DNA of 64,000 bases from Pseudonocardia sp. EC080619-01 (GCF_001420995.1 NZ_CP012184.1:2154501-2218500), one strand, 5' to 3'. Shown: positions 7,872 through 16,669, numbered from the stretch's first letter. The notes: generated by a model not told the origin, from the letters alone. Translations and numbers: made by a program.

Positions 7872-8651
7872 ATGAGCTGGACCATCGACCGACACGGCCG
7901 CGTCGCCGTGGTCACCATGACCACCAACAAGGTCAACGCCCAGAACCGGGCCTTCTTCGCCGACCTGCACGACGCGTTCGACCGCCTCGAAGCCGACCAC
8001 CCGGATTCGCCGGTCGTGCTCACCGGACAGGACGGCCGGTTCTCCGCCGGCCTCGACCTCGGTGAGCACTTCCCCCTGTTCGCCGGCCCGGCCGACGGGG
8101 TCCGCGACTGGTTCGCCGCCTACCGGGCCACGAACGTCCGCCTGTTCACCTACCCGCGCCCCACCGTCGCCGCGGTCAACGGCCATGCCTTCGCCGGCGG
8201 CCTGATCACCGCCGCGGTGTGCGACCGACGCATCGCCGTCGACACCGGTGCCCGCTTCGCGCTCAACGAGGTGCCCATCGGCATTCCGATGCCCGCGGTC
8301 TACGTCCGCATGCTGACCTACGCCTGGGGCGAGCGCACCGCTGCCCGCGCATCCCTGTTCGGAGAGACCGTCGACCAGGACCAGGCCCTCGACCTCCGCA
8401 TGGTCGACGAGCTGCTGCCCGCCGACCGGCTGCTCGGCCGCGCCGTCGAGATCGCCGACTCCATCCCCGCCGACACGCTCGAGCACTATGCCTTCACCAA
8501 ACGTGCCACCCAGGCCGCCGCCCTGCGCGACATAGCCGACCTGTCCGACCCCCTCGACGACGAGCTCCCACGCTGGTTCACCACGCCCGACGCCCGCCAC
8601 GCCCACAAGCGCTACTGGCAGCAGCTCAAGGGAACCGAAGCGACCTGGTGA
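7872..8651 (+). CDS. Enoyl-CoA hydratase/isomerase (crotonase) family
   Basis: 259 residues, normal crotonase length. The oxyanion-hole segments are readable: FSAGLDLGEHF and GHAFAGGLITAAVCDRRIA. A GAGGAG ribosome site lies five bases before the ATG. The residues that would mark hydratase versus delta3-delta2 isomerase (paired Glu) are not both seen where hydratases carry them, so isomerase or another crotonase reaction is possible. It is co-directional with the upstream metallo-hydrolase and convergent with a TetR gene three bases away. Confidence 0.9.
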   Translation: MSWTIDRHGRVAVVTMTTNKVNAQNRAFFADLHDAFDRLEADHPDSPVVLTGQDGRFSAGLDLGEHFPLFAGPADGVRDWFAAYRATNVRLFTYPRPTVAAVNGHAFAGGLITAAVCDRRIAVDTGARFALNEVPIGIPMPAVYVRMLTYAWGERTAARASLFGETVDQDQALDLRMVDELLPADRLLGRAVEIADSIPADTLEHYAFTKRATQAAALRDIADLSDPLDDELPRWFTTPDARHAHKRYWQQLKGTEATW

Positions 8652-8654
8652 CAC

Positions 8655-9242
8655 TCATGCCGCATCGAGCGCAGCACGGGAGGCGGCGAGGATCACGGCA
8701 TCCAGACCGGACGGGGGCGGTCGCCCGGCCAGCAGGTAGCGGCGGATCGCCGCGCCGGGCAGATCCAGCAACGCCAGCGTCGCCGCCCGCCGCCGCGCCG
8801 GAGTCACCTCGCCGTACCAGCTCCCGGTGAACCGGGACACCGCCGCGGCCAGGTCGTCGTTCACCGTCGCGAGCTCCGCCGCGAGGTCGTCGGGCCAATG
8901 CGGGCTGAGCTGCTCACGGCCGTAGGCGGCGAGCACCTGGGCGGCGGGCCGGTCCTCCCGCGCCCACCGCGGATAGTGCAGCACGGCCGTACGCAGCGCG
9001 GTCTCGACGTCCTCGACCGACAGGGCGGCAATCATGCCCGCCTGACCGGTGCGGGCGCACCGGATCCACAACCGCGCCAGCAGATGGTCCTTCGTCGGGA
9101 ACCGGTAGTAGATCGACCCGACGTGCCCGCCCATCTCCCCGGCCACCGCCTCGACCGTCATTCCCGCCGGCCCGTGGGCCGCGATCACCCGGAGCGCGGC
9201 GTCGAGGATCGTGTCCTGGTCGAAACGGGCAGGTCGTGGCAC
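8655..9242 (-). CDS. TetR family transcriptional regulator
   Basis: 195 residues. The N-terminal HTH (about 10-55) reads DTILDAALRVIAAHGPAGMTVEAVAGEMGGHVGSIYYRFPTK in family register, ending with the conserved YYRFPTKDHLLARL. The C-terminal helical ligand domain is not diagnostic. Its 3' end is three bases from the crotonase gene, so pairing by divergent promoter is not apparent; the target may be itself or distant. Confidence 0.92.
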   Translation of the reverse strand: MPRPARFDQDTILDAALRVIAAHGPAGMTVEAVAGEMGGHVGSIYYRFPTKDHLLARLWIRCARTGQAGMIAALSVEDVETALRTAVLHYPRWAREDRPAAQVLAAYGREQLSPHWPDDLAAELATVNDDLAAAVSRFTGSWYGEVTPARRRAATLALLDLPGAAIRRYLLAGRPPPSGLDAVILAASRAALDAA

Positions 9243-9309
9243 CCCGGCAGCCTAGGGGCCGCCTCCCGGACCCGACGGGCCCGTCACGTACGCCCCGTGA
9301 GCACCGGCC

Positions 9310-9756
9310 TCACCACGCGTCCGGCTCGAACTCGGCCGTCATGTCCCGCCACCCGACGGGCTCGCCGCAGTGGGCGCAGGTCGGCCTCGGCTCCGCGGCG
9401 TGCCCACAGCCCCGGTGGACCAGCCGCACCGGCGGGACGTCGTTCTCGTACCGGTCGCCCCACGCCATGAGCGCGACCAGCACCGGGTAGAGATCGGCGC
9501 CCTTGGTCGTGAGCCGGTACTCGTACCGCGCCGGCCGCTCCTGGTAGCGGACACGATCCAGGATCCCCTCGGCCACGAGGACCCGTAGCCGGTCGTTGAG
9601 CACGTTGCTGCCCAGGCCGAGCTTCGACCGGAAGTGGTCGTAGCGACGCTCCCCGCGGAAGCACTCGCGGAGGATCATCATCGTCCACCGTTCGCCGATC
9701 ACCGACCAGGTGCGTGCGACGGAGCAGTACACGTCCTGCAGTTCGTCGTGCTTCAC
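9310..9756 (-). CDS. HxlR family winged-helix regulator with C-terminal zinc-ribbon-like tail
   Basis: 148 residues, GTG start. The HxlR core covers about 8-105: Cys11 followed by VARTWSVIGERWTMMILREC, then LGSNVLNDRLRVLVAEGIL and the wing RYEYRLTTKG. After the usual HxlR end comes a cysteine tail (HRGCGH and CAHCGEPV) that looks like a small zinc ribbon. Cys11 is where redox-sensing HxlR/DUF24 proteins keep their sensor. Divergent from a tautomerase with a 101-base gap, it probably controls that gene and itself. Confidence 0.9.
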   Translation of the reverse strand: MKHDELQDVYCSVARTWSVIGERWTMMILRECFRGERRYDHFRSKLGLGSNVLNDRLRVLVAEGILDRVRYQERPARYEYRLTTKGADLYPVLVALMAWGDRYENDVPPVRLVHRGCGHAAEPRPTCAHCGEPVGWRDMTAEFEPDAW

Positions 9757-9857
9757 CCCTCCATAGTAGGAAACGATTCGAGTCCGACGAGTTTGTGGCT
9801 GTGCCGAATCCTCGCTACGGTCGAACTCTCTTCGAGTCCTACCTGTGGAGGCCCCGG

Positions 9858-10247
9858 ATGCCCTACTACCAGTTCACCGTCCCCACCGGCGGCGCGACGC
9901 TGCAGCACAAGCGCGAGATCGCCGCCGCCGTGACGAAGGTGCACAGCGAGGTCACCGGCGCGCCCGCCGCGTACGTCCACTGCTCGTTCGCCGAGGTCCC
10001 GGCCGGGAGCATCTTCGTGGCCGGCGAGCCGGTGGACGGCCCGCGCATGGTCGGGCTCATCCGGGACGGCCGGTCCGCCGAGGTCCGCGGCCGGCTGATC
10101 CACGGGATCGCGGACGCGTGGTGCGGCCTCACCGGGGACGCCAAGGAGAGCCTGGCGATCTTCCTCCACGAGGTCCCCGGCGCCAACGTGATGGAGGACG
10201 GGGTGATCCTCCCGGAGTCCGCCGACGATCCGGGTGCTGTCCACTGA
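9858..10247 (+). CDS. Tautomerase superfamily protein
   Basis: 129 residues starting Met-Pro, so after Met removal the N-terminal Pro would be the catalytic base of 4-oxalocrotonate tautomerase, MIF or cis-CaaD-type enzymes. The double length suggests a fused two-unit tautomerase (cis-CaaD/MSAD-like) rather than a short 4-OT. Arg/Glu partners are not assigned confidently. Divergent from an HxlR regulator, it may isomerise or dehalogenate an unsaturated acid from aromatic or halogenated substrates. Confidence 0.82.
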   Translation: MPYYQFTVPTGGATLQHKREIAAAVTKVHSEVTGAPAAYVHCSFAEVPAGSIFVAGEPVDGPRMVGLIRDGRSAEVRGRLIHGIADAWCGLTGDAKESLAIFLHEVPGANVMEDGVILPESADDPGAVH

Positions 10248-10273
10248 GGACCGTGGCCGCGTCGGGTACTGCT

Positions 10274-11602
10274 TCAGACCGGTACCGGACCGTGCGGGTG
10301 CCGGTCGTCGACGACGATCGGGTGCGAGTGCACCCAGCCCCGCCCGGTCCACCGCGCCAGGGCGACGTGGGCGTGGTCGGCGCCGTCGTGGCGGTGGCGG
10401 ATCAGGTCGGCGCCGGTCCTCGGCCACAGCGTCACCGCCGCGACGGTCCCGGCGACCGCCGCCACTGCGAGCACGACCCAGGTACCGGTGAACCCGGCGA
10501 CGACCGTGAGCCAGCCGGTCAGCGGGTAGGTGACCAGCCAGCAGGCGTGGGAGAGGGAGAACTGCGCGCTGAACAATGCGGGCCGCTGCGCCGGACCGGA
10601 CGACACCCGCAGCAGGCGCCCGGTGTTGACCATGATCAGTCCCGGCCCGGCGCCGACGAGCGCCCAGGCCACCACCGCCGCGGGCCACGACGGGTGCAGC
10701 CCGACCAGCACCGTCGCGGCCGCGGCGGCGAGCGAGACCACCGCGCCGGAGAGCATGACCGTGCGGGTCGACGCGCGCCGCGCCGCCCAGGGCGAGAGGA
10801 CGGCCGCGAGCGCGGTCCCCGCCCCGCACACCGCCAGGAGCAGGCCCACCTCGGGATCGGACCCGCCCAGGAGATCGCGGACGACGTTGACCGTGGTGAC
10901 CAGCGAGACGACGCCGACCGTGGCGACCACCGCGTTCAGCGCGAGCAGCCCGCGCAGCTGCGGGACCGCCCGGAACAGCCGTACCCCGAGGAGCACCCGG
11001 GTGCCGAAGCCGCCCTCCGCGCGCGCGGTGACCGCCGGCACGGCCGTCCCGGCGACGAGCGCGGCCGAGACCAGGAACCCGGCCGCCGTCCCGACGAACA
11101 GCGACGAGTAGCCGAGCACCGCCAGCGCCGCCGCGGCCAGGAGCGGGCTCCCGACCGTCTCCAGGCTGCTCGCCAGCTGCGACGCCGACAGGGCCCGCGT
11201 GTAGTCCTTCTCGCCGGTGACGACGTCCGGAAGGACCGACTGGAAGACGGGCGTGAAGGTCGCCGAGGCCGTCTGCAGCACCCCGATCAGGACGAACACC
11301 TGCCAGACCTCGGCGACCCACGGCAGGAGCAGGACGACGCCGGCGCGCACGAGGTCCGCGCCGACCATCAGCCGTCGCCGCGGTACCCGGTCGGCGACCG
11401 CGCCGACCACGGGGCCGACGACCACGTACGCGACCATCTTGACCGCCAGTGCCGCCCCCAGCACCAGCGCGGCCCGGTCGGCGGCGAGGTCGTAGGCGAG
11501 CAGGCCCAGCGCGACCGTGGCCAGGCCGGTGCCGGTGAGGGCGACGACCTGCGCCACGAACAGGTTCCGGAACCGCGTGTCCGCGAACAGCGATCGCATC
11601 AC
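10274..11602 (-). CDS. MFS transporter, drug-efflux (EntS-like) type
   Basis: 442 residues, about 12 hydrophobic segments. The loop 2-3 motif DRVPRRRLMVGADLVRAG and the start FADTRFRNLFVAQVVALTGTGLATVALGLL fit the MFS_3/EntS branch of multidrug exporters. It is on the same strand as the TetR gene upstream (222-base gap), and the TetR divergently faces a TetX-like monooxygenase. So efflux and inactivation of one compound may be co-regulated. The 222-base leader holds no other gene I can see. Confidence 0.88.
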   Translation of the reverse strand: MMRSLFADTRFRNLFVAQVVALTGTGLATVALGLLAYDLAADRAALVLGAALAVKMVAYVVVGPVVGAVADRVPRRRLMVGADLVRAGVVLLLPWVAEVWQVFVLIGVLQTASATFTPVFQSVLPDVVTGEKDYTRALSASQLASSLETVGSPLLAAAALAVLGYSSLFVGTAAGFLVSAALVAGTAVPAVTARAEGGFGTRVLLGVRLFRAVPQLRGLLALNAVVATVGVVSLVTTVNVVRDLLGGSDPEVGLLLAVCGAGTALAAVLSPWAARRASTRTVMLSGAVVSLAAAAATVLVGLHPSWPAAVVAWALVGAGPGLIMVNTGRLLRVSSGPAQRPALFSAQFSLSHACWLVTYPLTGWLTVVAGFTGTWVVLAVAAVAGTVAAVTLWPRTGADLIRHRHDGADHAHVALARWTGRGWVHSHPIVVDDRHPHGPVPV

Positions 11603-11824
11603 GTCCCTTTCGGCTCGATTCCGCGAACCGTACGGACAGAACGGGATCGCCCCAACGGATCACCTGCCAGGAATCTGCACCAAGGAATTGTTCTCTTGTG
11701 GCACCCGGTTCCGAGTAGACCCGGCTCGACACGGAAACCCCAGGTGGGGCCGATCGGCGAGATCAGGACCGGTCAGCGCCCCGACGCAGCCGAAGCCCGG
11801 AATCCCCGGAACGAATGACCGGGA

Positions 11825-12514
11825 TCACGGCGACGATCCCGGCGAGAGCGCGGCGATCCCGGCGAGCACGAGGTCGATCCCGGCGAGGAACTGCTCCCGG
11901 TCGTCGTGCTCCCGCATCCGGTCCGCCACGGCACGGACGAACGGGTACTCGACGGGATCGAGCTCCTCCCACGCCCGTGCGGCGACGCCGAGCATTGCGC
12001 TGCGGTCCGCGTCCGGCCCGGCCACACGGGCGTTCGCGGCATTCTGCGCCGCGGCGCCGAGGATGTGGTGCACGAGCGCGGTGGTCGCCGTGAACCACGC
12101 GTCCTCGGGCACCTCCAGCGCGCGGACCCGCTGCCCGACGCTCTCCAGGATCCGCGTCGTCACCGGCCCCCACGGTGCACGGGAGAGCTGCGACGACAGC
12201 TGCGCGCCGAGCCACGGGTGGTCGTCGATCGCGTCGAACAGGCCGAGCGCGACGGCGCGGACCCCGTCCCGTGGCGTGACGTCCCGGCCCGGGTCGACGG
12301 CCAGCGCGGCGGCGACGACATCGTCGGTCGCCGCGGCGAGCAGCTCGTCCTTGTTCGCCACGTGCCAGTAGATCGCGCCGGGACCGGTGGCCAGGCGCTC
12401 GGTGAGCGCCCGGAACGTGAGCCCGTTCTCGCCGGACGCGTCGAGCACCTCGACGGCGGTCCCGACGATGCGCTCGCGGGAGAGCGCATCCCTGCGACGC
12501 GTCCGAGGTGTCAT
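11825..12514 (-). CDS. TetR family regulator, tetracycline-repressor-like
   Basis: 229 residues. The start is set by the conserved N-terminus MTPRTRRRDALSRERIV and the HTH LTFRALTERLATGPGAIYWHVANKDELL, whose YWHVANKDELL is typical of tetracycline-repressor-like proteins. The C-terminal domain (about 75-225) fits TetR_C. Two palindromic operators lie in the 78-base gap to the divergent TetX-like gene, one next to each start. It should repress both genes until a ligand, perhaps the monooxygenase substrate, is bound. Confidence 0.93.
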   Translation of the reverse strand: MTPRTRRRDALSRERIVGTAVEVLDASGENGLTFRALTERLATGPGAIYWHVANKDELLAAATDDVVAAALAVDPGRDVTPRDGVRAVALGLFDAIDDHPWLGAQLSSQLSRAPWGPVTTRILESVGQRVRALEVPEDAWFTATTALVHHILGAAAQNAANARVAGPDADRSAMLGVAARAWEELDPVEYPFVRAVADRMREHDDREQFLAGIDLVLAGIAALSPGSSP

Positions 12515-12533
12515 GCCGCCATCTTGACAGGTC

Positions 12534-12574
12534 TGGAACGTTGTTCCAAACTCCCCCTTGGAACAACATTCCAA
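12534..12574. promoter_or_regulatory. Tandem TetR operators (TGGAAC...GTTCCA type)
   Basis: Site 1 (12534-12548) is TGGAACGTTGTTCCA. Site 2 (12558-12574) is TTGGAACAACATTCCAA. Both are dyads of the same half-site GGAAY, with centres about 25 bp apart. They fill the short divergent gap between the TetR and monooxygenase genes, so one could serve each promoter, as with tetO1/tetO2. Confidence 0.85.
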
Positions 12575-12592
12575 TCGTCGGAAGGAGCCGTC

Positions 12593-13729
12593 GTGAACTC
12601 CCCTGTCACGATCATCGGTGCCGGACTCGGCGGCCTCACCCTGGCCCGCGTCCTGCACGTCCACGGGATCCCCGTCACGGTCCACGAGGCGGAGGCCTCC
12701 CCCACGGCCCGCACACAGGGCGGGATGCTCGACATCCACGACGAGACCGGCCGGCCCGCGCTCGAGGCGGCGGGTCTGGGCGAGCAGTTCCGCGCCCTCG
12801 TCCTGGCGGGCGGGGAGGCGACGCGGGTCGTCGCCCCGGACGGGACCGTCCTGTTCGACGAGCCCGACGACGGCTCCGGAGGGCGGCCCGAGGTGCAGCG
12901 CGGCGAGCTGCGCCGGATGCTGCTCGACTCCCTCCCGGACGGCACCGTCCGGTGGGGACACAAGGTCACCGGCGTCCGGGCGCTCGGCGGGGGCCGGCAC
13001 GAGGTGACCTTCGCCGACGGCGACACCGCCGTCACGATGCTGCTCATCGGCGCGGACGGGGCGTGGTCCCGGGTCCGCGCGCTGCTGTCCGGCGCGCGTC
13101 CGGAGTACGTCGGCACGTCGTTCGTCGAGACCTACCTGTACGACGGCGACACCCGCCACCCGGCCACCGCCCGGGCCGTCGGCAGCGGGGCACTGTTCGC
13201 GCTGACCCCGGGCGCGGGCATCGTCGCCCACCGCGAGCGCGGCGGGACCCTGCACTCCTACGTGGCGCTGACCAGGCCGCAGGAGTGGTTCGCCCCGATC
13301 GGCACCGGCGACACCGCCACCGCGACCGCGCTCGTCGCCGCGGAGTTCGACGGCTGGGCGCCCGAGCTCACCGCGCTGATCACCGACAGCGACACCGCTC
13401 CCGTCGTACGACCGATCACGACCCTGCCCGCGTCGGGGTACCGGTGGGACCGGGTGCCGGGGGTGACCCTGCTCGGCGACGCCGCCCACCTCATGGCGCC
13501 GTCCGGCGACGGCGCCAACCTGGCCATGCTCGACGGCGCCGAGCTGGGCCGGGCGATCGCCGCCCACCCCGGCGACGTCGAGGCCGCGCTCACCGCGTAC
13601 GAGCAGGCCCTGTTCCCCCGCAGCGCCGAGGCCGCGGCGGAGGGGGCCGTCGTCTTCGACGCCTGCTACGGCGCCGACGCACCGCACAGCCTCCTCGACT
13701 TCTTCGCCGAGGTGGGTCCGGACCGATGA
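12593..13729 (+). CDS. FAD-dependent monooxygenase, TetX-like
   Basis: 378 residues (TetX is 388), GTG start with GAAGGAG seven bases upstream. FAD-binding GAGLGGLTLARVL is followed by an Arg/Gly stretch close to TetX (TQGGMLDIHDETGRPALEAAGL) and a second FAD motif LLGDAAHLMAPSGDGANLAMLD. These are the group A flavoprotein hydroxylase landmarks, and the mid-region resembles TetX more than phenol hydroxylases. TetX oxidises and inactivates tetracyclines with NADPH and O2; substrate here is inferred only. The divergent tetracycline-repressor-like TetR, dual operators and nearby MFS support a drug-inactivation module. Confidence 0.88.
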   Translation: MNSPVTIIGAGLGGLTLARVLHVHGIPVTVHEAEASPTARTQGGMLDIHDETGRPALEAAGLGEQFRALVLAGGEATRVVAPDGTVLFDEPDDGSGGRPEVQRGELRRMLLDSLPDGTVRWGHKVTGVRALGGGRHEVTFADGDTAVTMLLIGADGAWSRVRALLSGARPEYVGTSFVETYLYDGDTRHPATARAVGSGALFALTPGAGIVAHRERGGTLHSYVALTRPQEWFAPIGTGDTATATALVAAEFDGWAPELTALITDSDTAPVVRPITTLPASGYRWDRVPGVTLLGDAAHLMAPSGDGANLAMLDGAELGRAIAAHPGDVEAALTAYEQALFPRSAEAAAEGAVVFDACYGADAPHSLLDFFAEVGPDR

Positions 13730-13820
13730 GAGCCGCCCCTCCCCAACCTTGACGATTCCGGCCCGCAGAGGGACGGCGGACGATCGGCCGCTTCCACGGC
13801 CACGTCCAGGGGAGGACGCG

Positions 13821-14972
13821 ATGTCAGGAACGACGGAGACGACGACCACCGGGTCCGACGCCCCGGAGGCGGCCGAGGCGGTGGCCGAACGCGTCCTCGC
13901 CGCGACGCTCGGCGCGTTCGACGTGCTCGCGTGCTACCTCGGCGACCGGCTGGGCTGGTACCGGGTCCTCGCCGAGGCGGGCCCGCTCTCCCCCGGCGAG
14001 CTCGCCGACCGGAGCGGGACCGACCCGCGCTACGCCCGCGAATGGCTGGAGCAGCAGGCCGCGTCGGGGTTTCTGACCGTCGTCGGAGACGGCGCAGACA
14101 GCACCGTCGTCGGAGACGGAGACGGCGCAGACAGCACCGAGCCGCGCCGGTTCGGGCTCGGACCGGGCGTCGCCGAGGTCATGACGGCCACCGACAGCGT
14201 CAACTTCCTGGCCCCGCTGACCCGGTTCGTCGGCGCGGCGGCCGTCCAGCTGCCGGCGCTCGGCGCGGCCTACCGCTCCGGCGGCGGGGTGAGCTGGGCG
14301 CAGTTCGGACCGGACGCGCGCACGGGGCAGGCCGACATGAACCGGCCCTGGTACGAGCACCGGCTCGCCGATGCGCTCGCCGGCGTCCCCGACCTGCACC
14401 GGCACCTCGACCGGTCCGGTGCCGCGATCGCGGACCTCGGCTGCGGCGAGGGCTGGTCGACGATCGCGCTGGCCAGGGCCTACCCGGGTGCCACGGTCCA
14501 CGGCGTCGACCCGGACCCGCCGTCGACGGCCGCCGCGGCAGGCCACGCCGTGGCGGCCGGGCAGACCGAGCGGGTCACGTTCCGCACCGGCGACGCGGCG
14601 ACCGCCCTCCCGGAGGCCGCGTACGACGCGGTGTTCGCGTTCGAGTGCCTGCACGACCTGCCCCATCCGGTGGAGTTCCTGACCTCGGCCCGTCGCGCGC
14701 TGCGTCCCGGCGGCGTCGTGGTCGTGATGGACGAGGCGGCCGAGGACACCTTCCGCGCGCCGGCCGGGGACGTCGAACGCCTGCTCTACGGTTTCAGCAC
14801 GATGCTGTGCCTGCCCGACGCGATGTCGCACGAGCCGTCCGCGGCGACCGGCACCGTCATCCGCGAGTCGACGGTGCGGGACTACGCCGCCCGGGCCGGG
14901 CTCACCGACGTCGAGGTCCTGCCGATCGAGGACTTCGGGTTCTGGCGCTTCTACCGGATGCGCCCCCGCTGA
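13821..14972 (+). CDS. Class I SAM-dependent methyltransferase with N-terminal winged helix
   Basis: 383 residues. About residues 25-80 form a dimerisation/winged-helix-like segment (LSPGELADRSGTDPRYAREWLEQ). The Rossmann SAM site follows: IADLGCGEGWSTIALA (motif I), VHGVDPDP (acidic loop) and YDAVFAFECLHDLPHP (motif IV). A start with GGGGAGGA upstream was preferred over an earlier in-frame codon. A duplicated VVGDGxADST stretch lies between the domains. Substrate unknown. It is followed 24 bases later by a LysR gene on the same strand. Confidence 0.87.
   Translation: MSGTTETTTTGSDAPEAAEAVAERVLAATLGAFDVLACYLGDRLGWYRVLAEAGPLSPGELADRSGTDPRYAREWLEQQAASGFLTVVGDGADSTVVGDGDGADSTEPRRFGLGPGVAEVMTATDSVNFLAPLTRFVGAAAVQLPALGAAYRSGGGVSWAQFGPDARTGQADMNRPWYEHRLADALAGVPDLHRHLDRSGAAIADLGCGEGWSTIALARAYPGATVHGVDPDPPSTAAAAGHAVAAGQTERVTFRTGDAATALPEAAYDAVFAFECLHDLPHPVEFLTSARRALRPGGVVVVMDEAAEDTFRAPAGDVERLLYGFSTMLCLPDAMSHEPSAATGTVIRESTVRDYAARAGLTDVEVLPIEDFGFWRFYRMRPR
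14079..14138 (+). repeat. In-frame tandem duplication (27 bp, second copy with 6-bp insert)
   Basis: A 27-base unit beginning GTCGTCGGAGACG is repeated directly; the second copy carries an extra GGAGAC. Both keep frame and encode VVGDGADST and VVGDGDGADST in the linker before the methyltransferase domain. It probably arose by slippage and is tolerated in a surface loop. Confidence 0.9.
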
Positions 14973-14996
14973 CGGGGGCCTCGCTAGGGTCCCGCC

Positions 14997-15872
14997 ATGG
15001 ACGTCCGGCAGGTGCGGTACTTCCTCGCCGTCGTCGAGACCGGGACCGTGCACGCGGCCGCCGCCCGGCTGCACGTCGCGCAGCCGTCGGTGTCGCAGGC
15101 GCTGCGCCGGCTGGAGCGGGAGCTCGGCAGCGACCTGTTCCTCCGGACCGGACGCCGGCTGGTCCTCACCGCGGCCGGCCGCGCGCTCGTCGAGCCCGCC
15201 CGCGACCTCGTCCGGGCACTCGACGTCGCCCGGGCGACGGTCGCGTCGGTCGAGGGCCTGCACGGGGGACGGCTCGCCGTCACGTCGATGCCGTCCCAGG
15301 CGGTGCACCCGCTCCCGACGATGATCGCCGGGTTCCGCCGGGCCCATCCCGGTGTGTCGGTCGGCGTCGCCACCGCGCCCGGACCGGACGAGGTGTGCGA
15401 CGCGGTCCGCACCGGAGCGGCCGAGGTCGGGCTCCTCGCGACGGCGAACGGCCCGGTGCTCGAACCGGACCTCCGGGTCGAGCCGCTGTTCGTGCAGGGC
15501 TACGTCGTCGTCGCCCGTGACGCGGCCGACCTCCCGGCCGGCGACGGACCGGTCGAGCTGGACGCCCTGCGCGGCCTGGACCTCGTCGTCGGTCAGCACG
15601 GCACCGGGATGCGCCGGGTGGCGGAGGCGATCCTGTCCTCGACCGACTGCCGGATCGCGGTCCAGGTGGAGCAGCGCGAGGCGTTGCTGCCGCTCGTGCT
15701 CGCCGGGATGGGGGTCGCGGTCGTCGCGGACTCGTGGCGCGGGCTCGCGGAGGAGGCCGGACTCGTCGTCCGCCCGGCCGCCACGGGCGAGAGCCTGCAC
15801 GGGGCGCTGGTGCTGCCGCGGACGTCGGCGAGCCCGGCCGCGGCCGCGTTCACCCGGCTCGCGACCCGGTGA
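14997..15872 (+). CDS. LysR family transcriptional regulator
   Basis: 291 residues. The N-terminal HTH (about 1-60) reads VRYFLAVVETGTVHAAAARLHVAQPSVSQALRRLERELG, standard LTTR. The C-terminal effector domain follows (about 90-290). A TAGGGT -10-like box ends six bases before the ATG, so it is probably leaderless and transcribed separately from the methyltransferase gene despite the 24-base gap. No divergent partner exists, so the target is not evident. Confidence 0.92.
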   Translation: MDVRQVRYFLAVVETGTVHAAAARLHVAQPSVSQALRRLERELGSDLFLRTGRRLVLTAAGRALVEPARDLVRALDVARATVASVEGLHGGRLAVTSMPSQAVHPLPTMIAGFRRAHPGVSVGVATAPGPDEVCDAVRTGAAEVGLLATANGPVLEPDLRVEPLFVQGYVVVARDAADLPAGDGPVELDALRGLDLVVGQHGTGMRRVAEAILSSTDCRIAVQVEQREALLPLVLAGMGVAVVADSWRGLAEEAGLVVRPAATGESLHGALVLPRTSASPAAAAFTRLATR

Positions 15873-16005
15873 GAGGTACGTCCGGATACGGCCGCGAGCC
15901 TCTCGACACCCCCCGCGACGTGCGGTACAAGTACTTTCTCGGCATCGCCCTGGACCTCGGTGATCCGCACGTCGTGTGTGATCGAGGGTCGGGGAGGGCT
16001 CGGCG

Positions 16006-16425
16006 ATGCACTACGGAGAAGCGCTCGGGACGCGGAGCGTCAGCTTCGTCGGGTCGTTCATCGACGGTCCCGGTGACTGGTTGATCGTCCTCCGGGGCGC
16101 GATCGACGAGGCGGTCCTCGACCGGATCGACACGCACATCGCGGACTTCCTCGCCGGCAGGAGACAGGTCCTGACGATCGACGCCTCGGCGGTCGCCCGG
16201 TACGACGACCGGTTGCCGGCCCTCCTGGGCCGCACCCAGCACCGGCTCGGCACCCGGCGGCGGCTGCTGCGGGTCCGCGGCCTGCACCCGGTCCGTCAGG
16301 TCACCCGGGTCCCCGACGGCGACGCGGTCCCGGACCGGAGCCCGGCGCCTGCCGGCAGTGCCGTCGTCACGCCGCTGCGGCGGGGCCACCGGCGTCGTCG
16401 CGGCGTCGCGGCCGCCGACGGGTGA
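16006..16425 (+). CDS. STAS-like domain protein lacking the phospho-serine
   Basis: 139 residues. About 20-100 read like an anti-sigma-factor-antagonist STAS domain: GDWLIVLRGAIDEAVLDRIDTHIADFL, VLTIDASAVARYDDRLPALLGRTQHRL, then RRLLRVRGLHP. Where active antagonists carry Asp-Ser-Ser/Thr-Gly, this has YDDR, so kinase control is unlikely. The C-terminus is low-complexity, Arg-rich. Its stop overlaps the next start as GTGA, so it is coupled to the three-helix protein. It may be a protein-interaction module in stress signalling. Confidence 0.6.
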   Translation: MHYGEALGTRSVSFVGSFIDGPGDWLIVLRGAIDEAVLDRIDTHIADFLAGRRQVLTIDASAVARYDDRLPALLGRTQHRLGTRRRLLRVRGLHPVRQVTRVPDGDAVPDRSPAPAGSAVVTPLRRGHRRRRGVAAADG

Positions 16426-16661
16426 GTGCGGTGTCCCGGACCCGCACGGCCCGCCCGGCGGGCGACGAGTCGCACGTGACCGCGCGGCTGGCGGCCGAGT
16501 TCGCCGCCGACCTGGACCACCGCACCGTCGTCGCCGTGGTGCGGACCTGCCGGCGGCGGCTGGACGGTGTGCCGGCCGGATCGCTGCCCGAGCTGCTGGA
16601 GCGGCTGGCCCGCGAGGAGCTCCGCGACGTCGTGGGGGCGGACCGGCACCCCGCCCGGTGA
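16422..16661 (+). CDS. Small three-helix-bundle dimerization-like protein
   Basis: 79 residues. The pattern TARLAAEFAADLDHRTVVAVVRTCRRRLDG ... LPELLERLAREELRDVV predicts three amphipathic helices, matching a short actinobacterial protein type annotated as three-helix bundle dimerization domain. Such proteins are often found by STAS, PAS or ANTAR signalling genes. It is coupled to the STAS-like gene by a GTGA overlap and probably acts with it. A second in-frame GTG three codons later could be the real start. Confidence 0.6.
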   Translation: MSAVSRTRTARPAGDESHVTARLAAEFAADLDHRTVVAVVRTCRRRLDGVPAGSLPELLERLAREELRDVVGADRHPAR

Positions 16662-16669
16662 CGTCGGCG

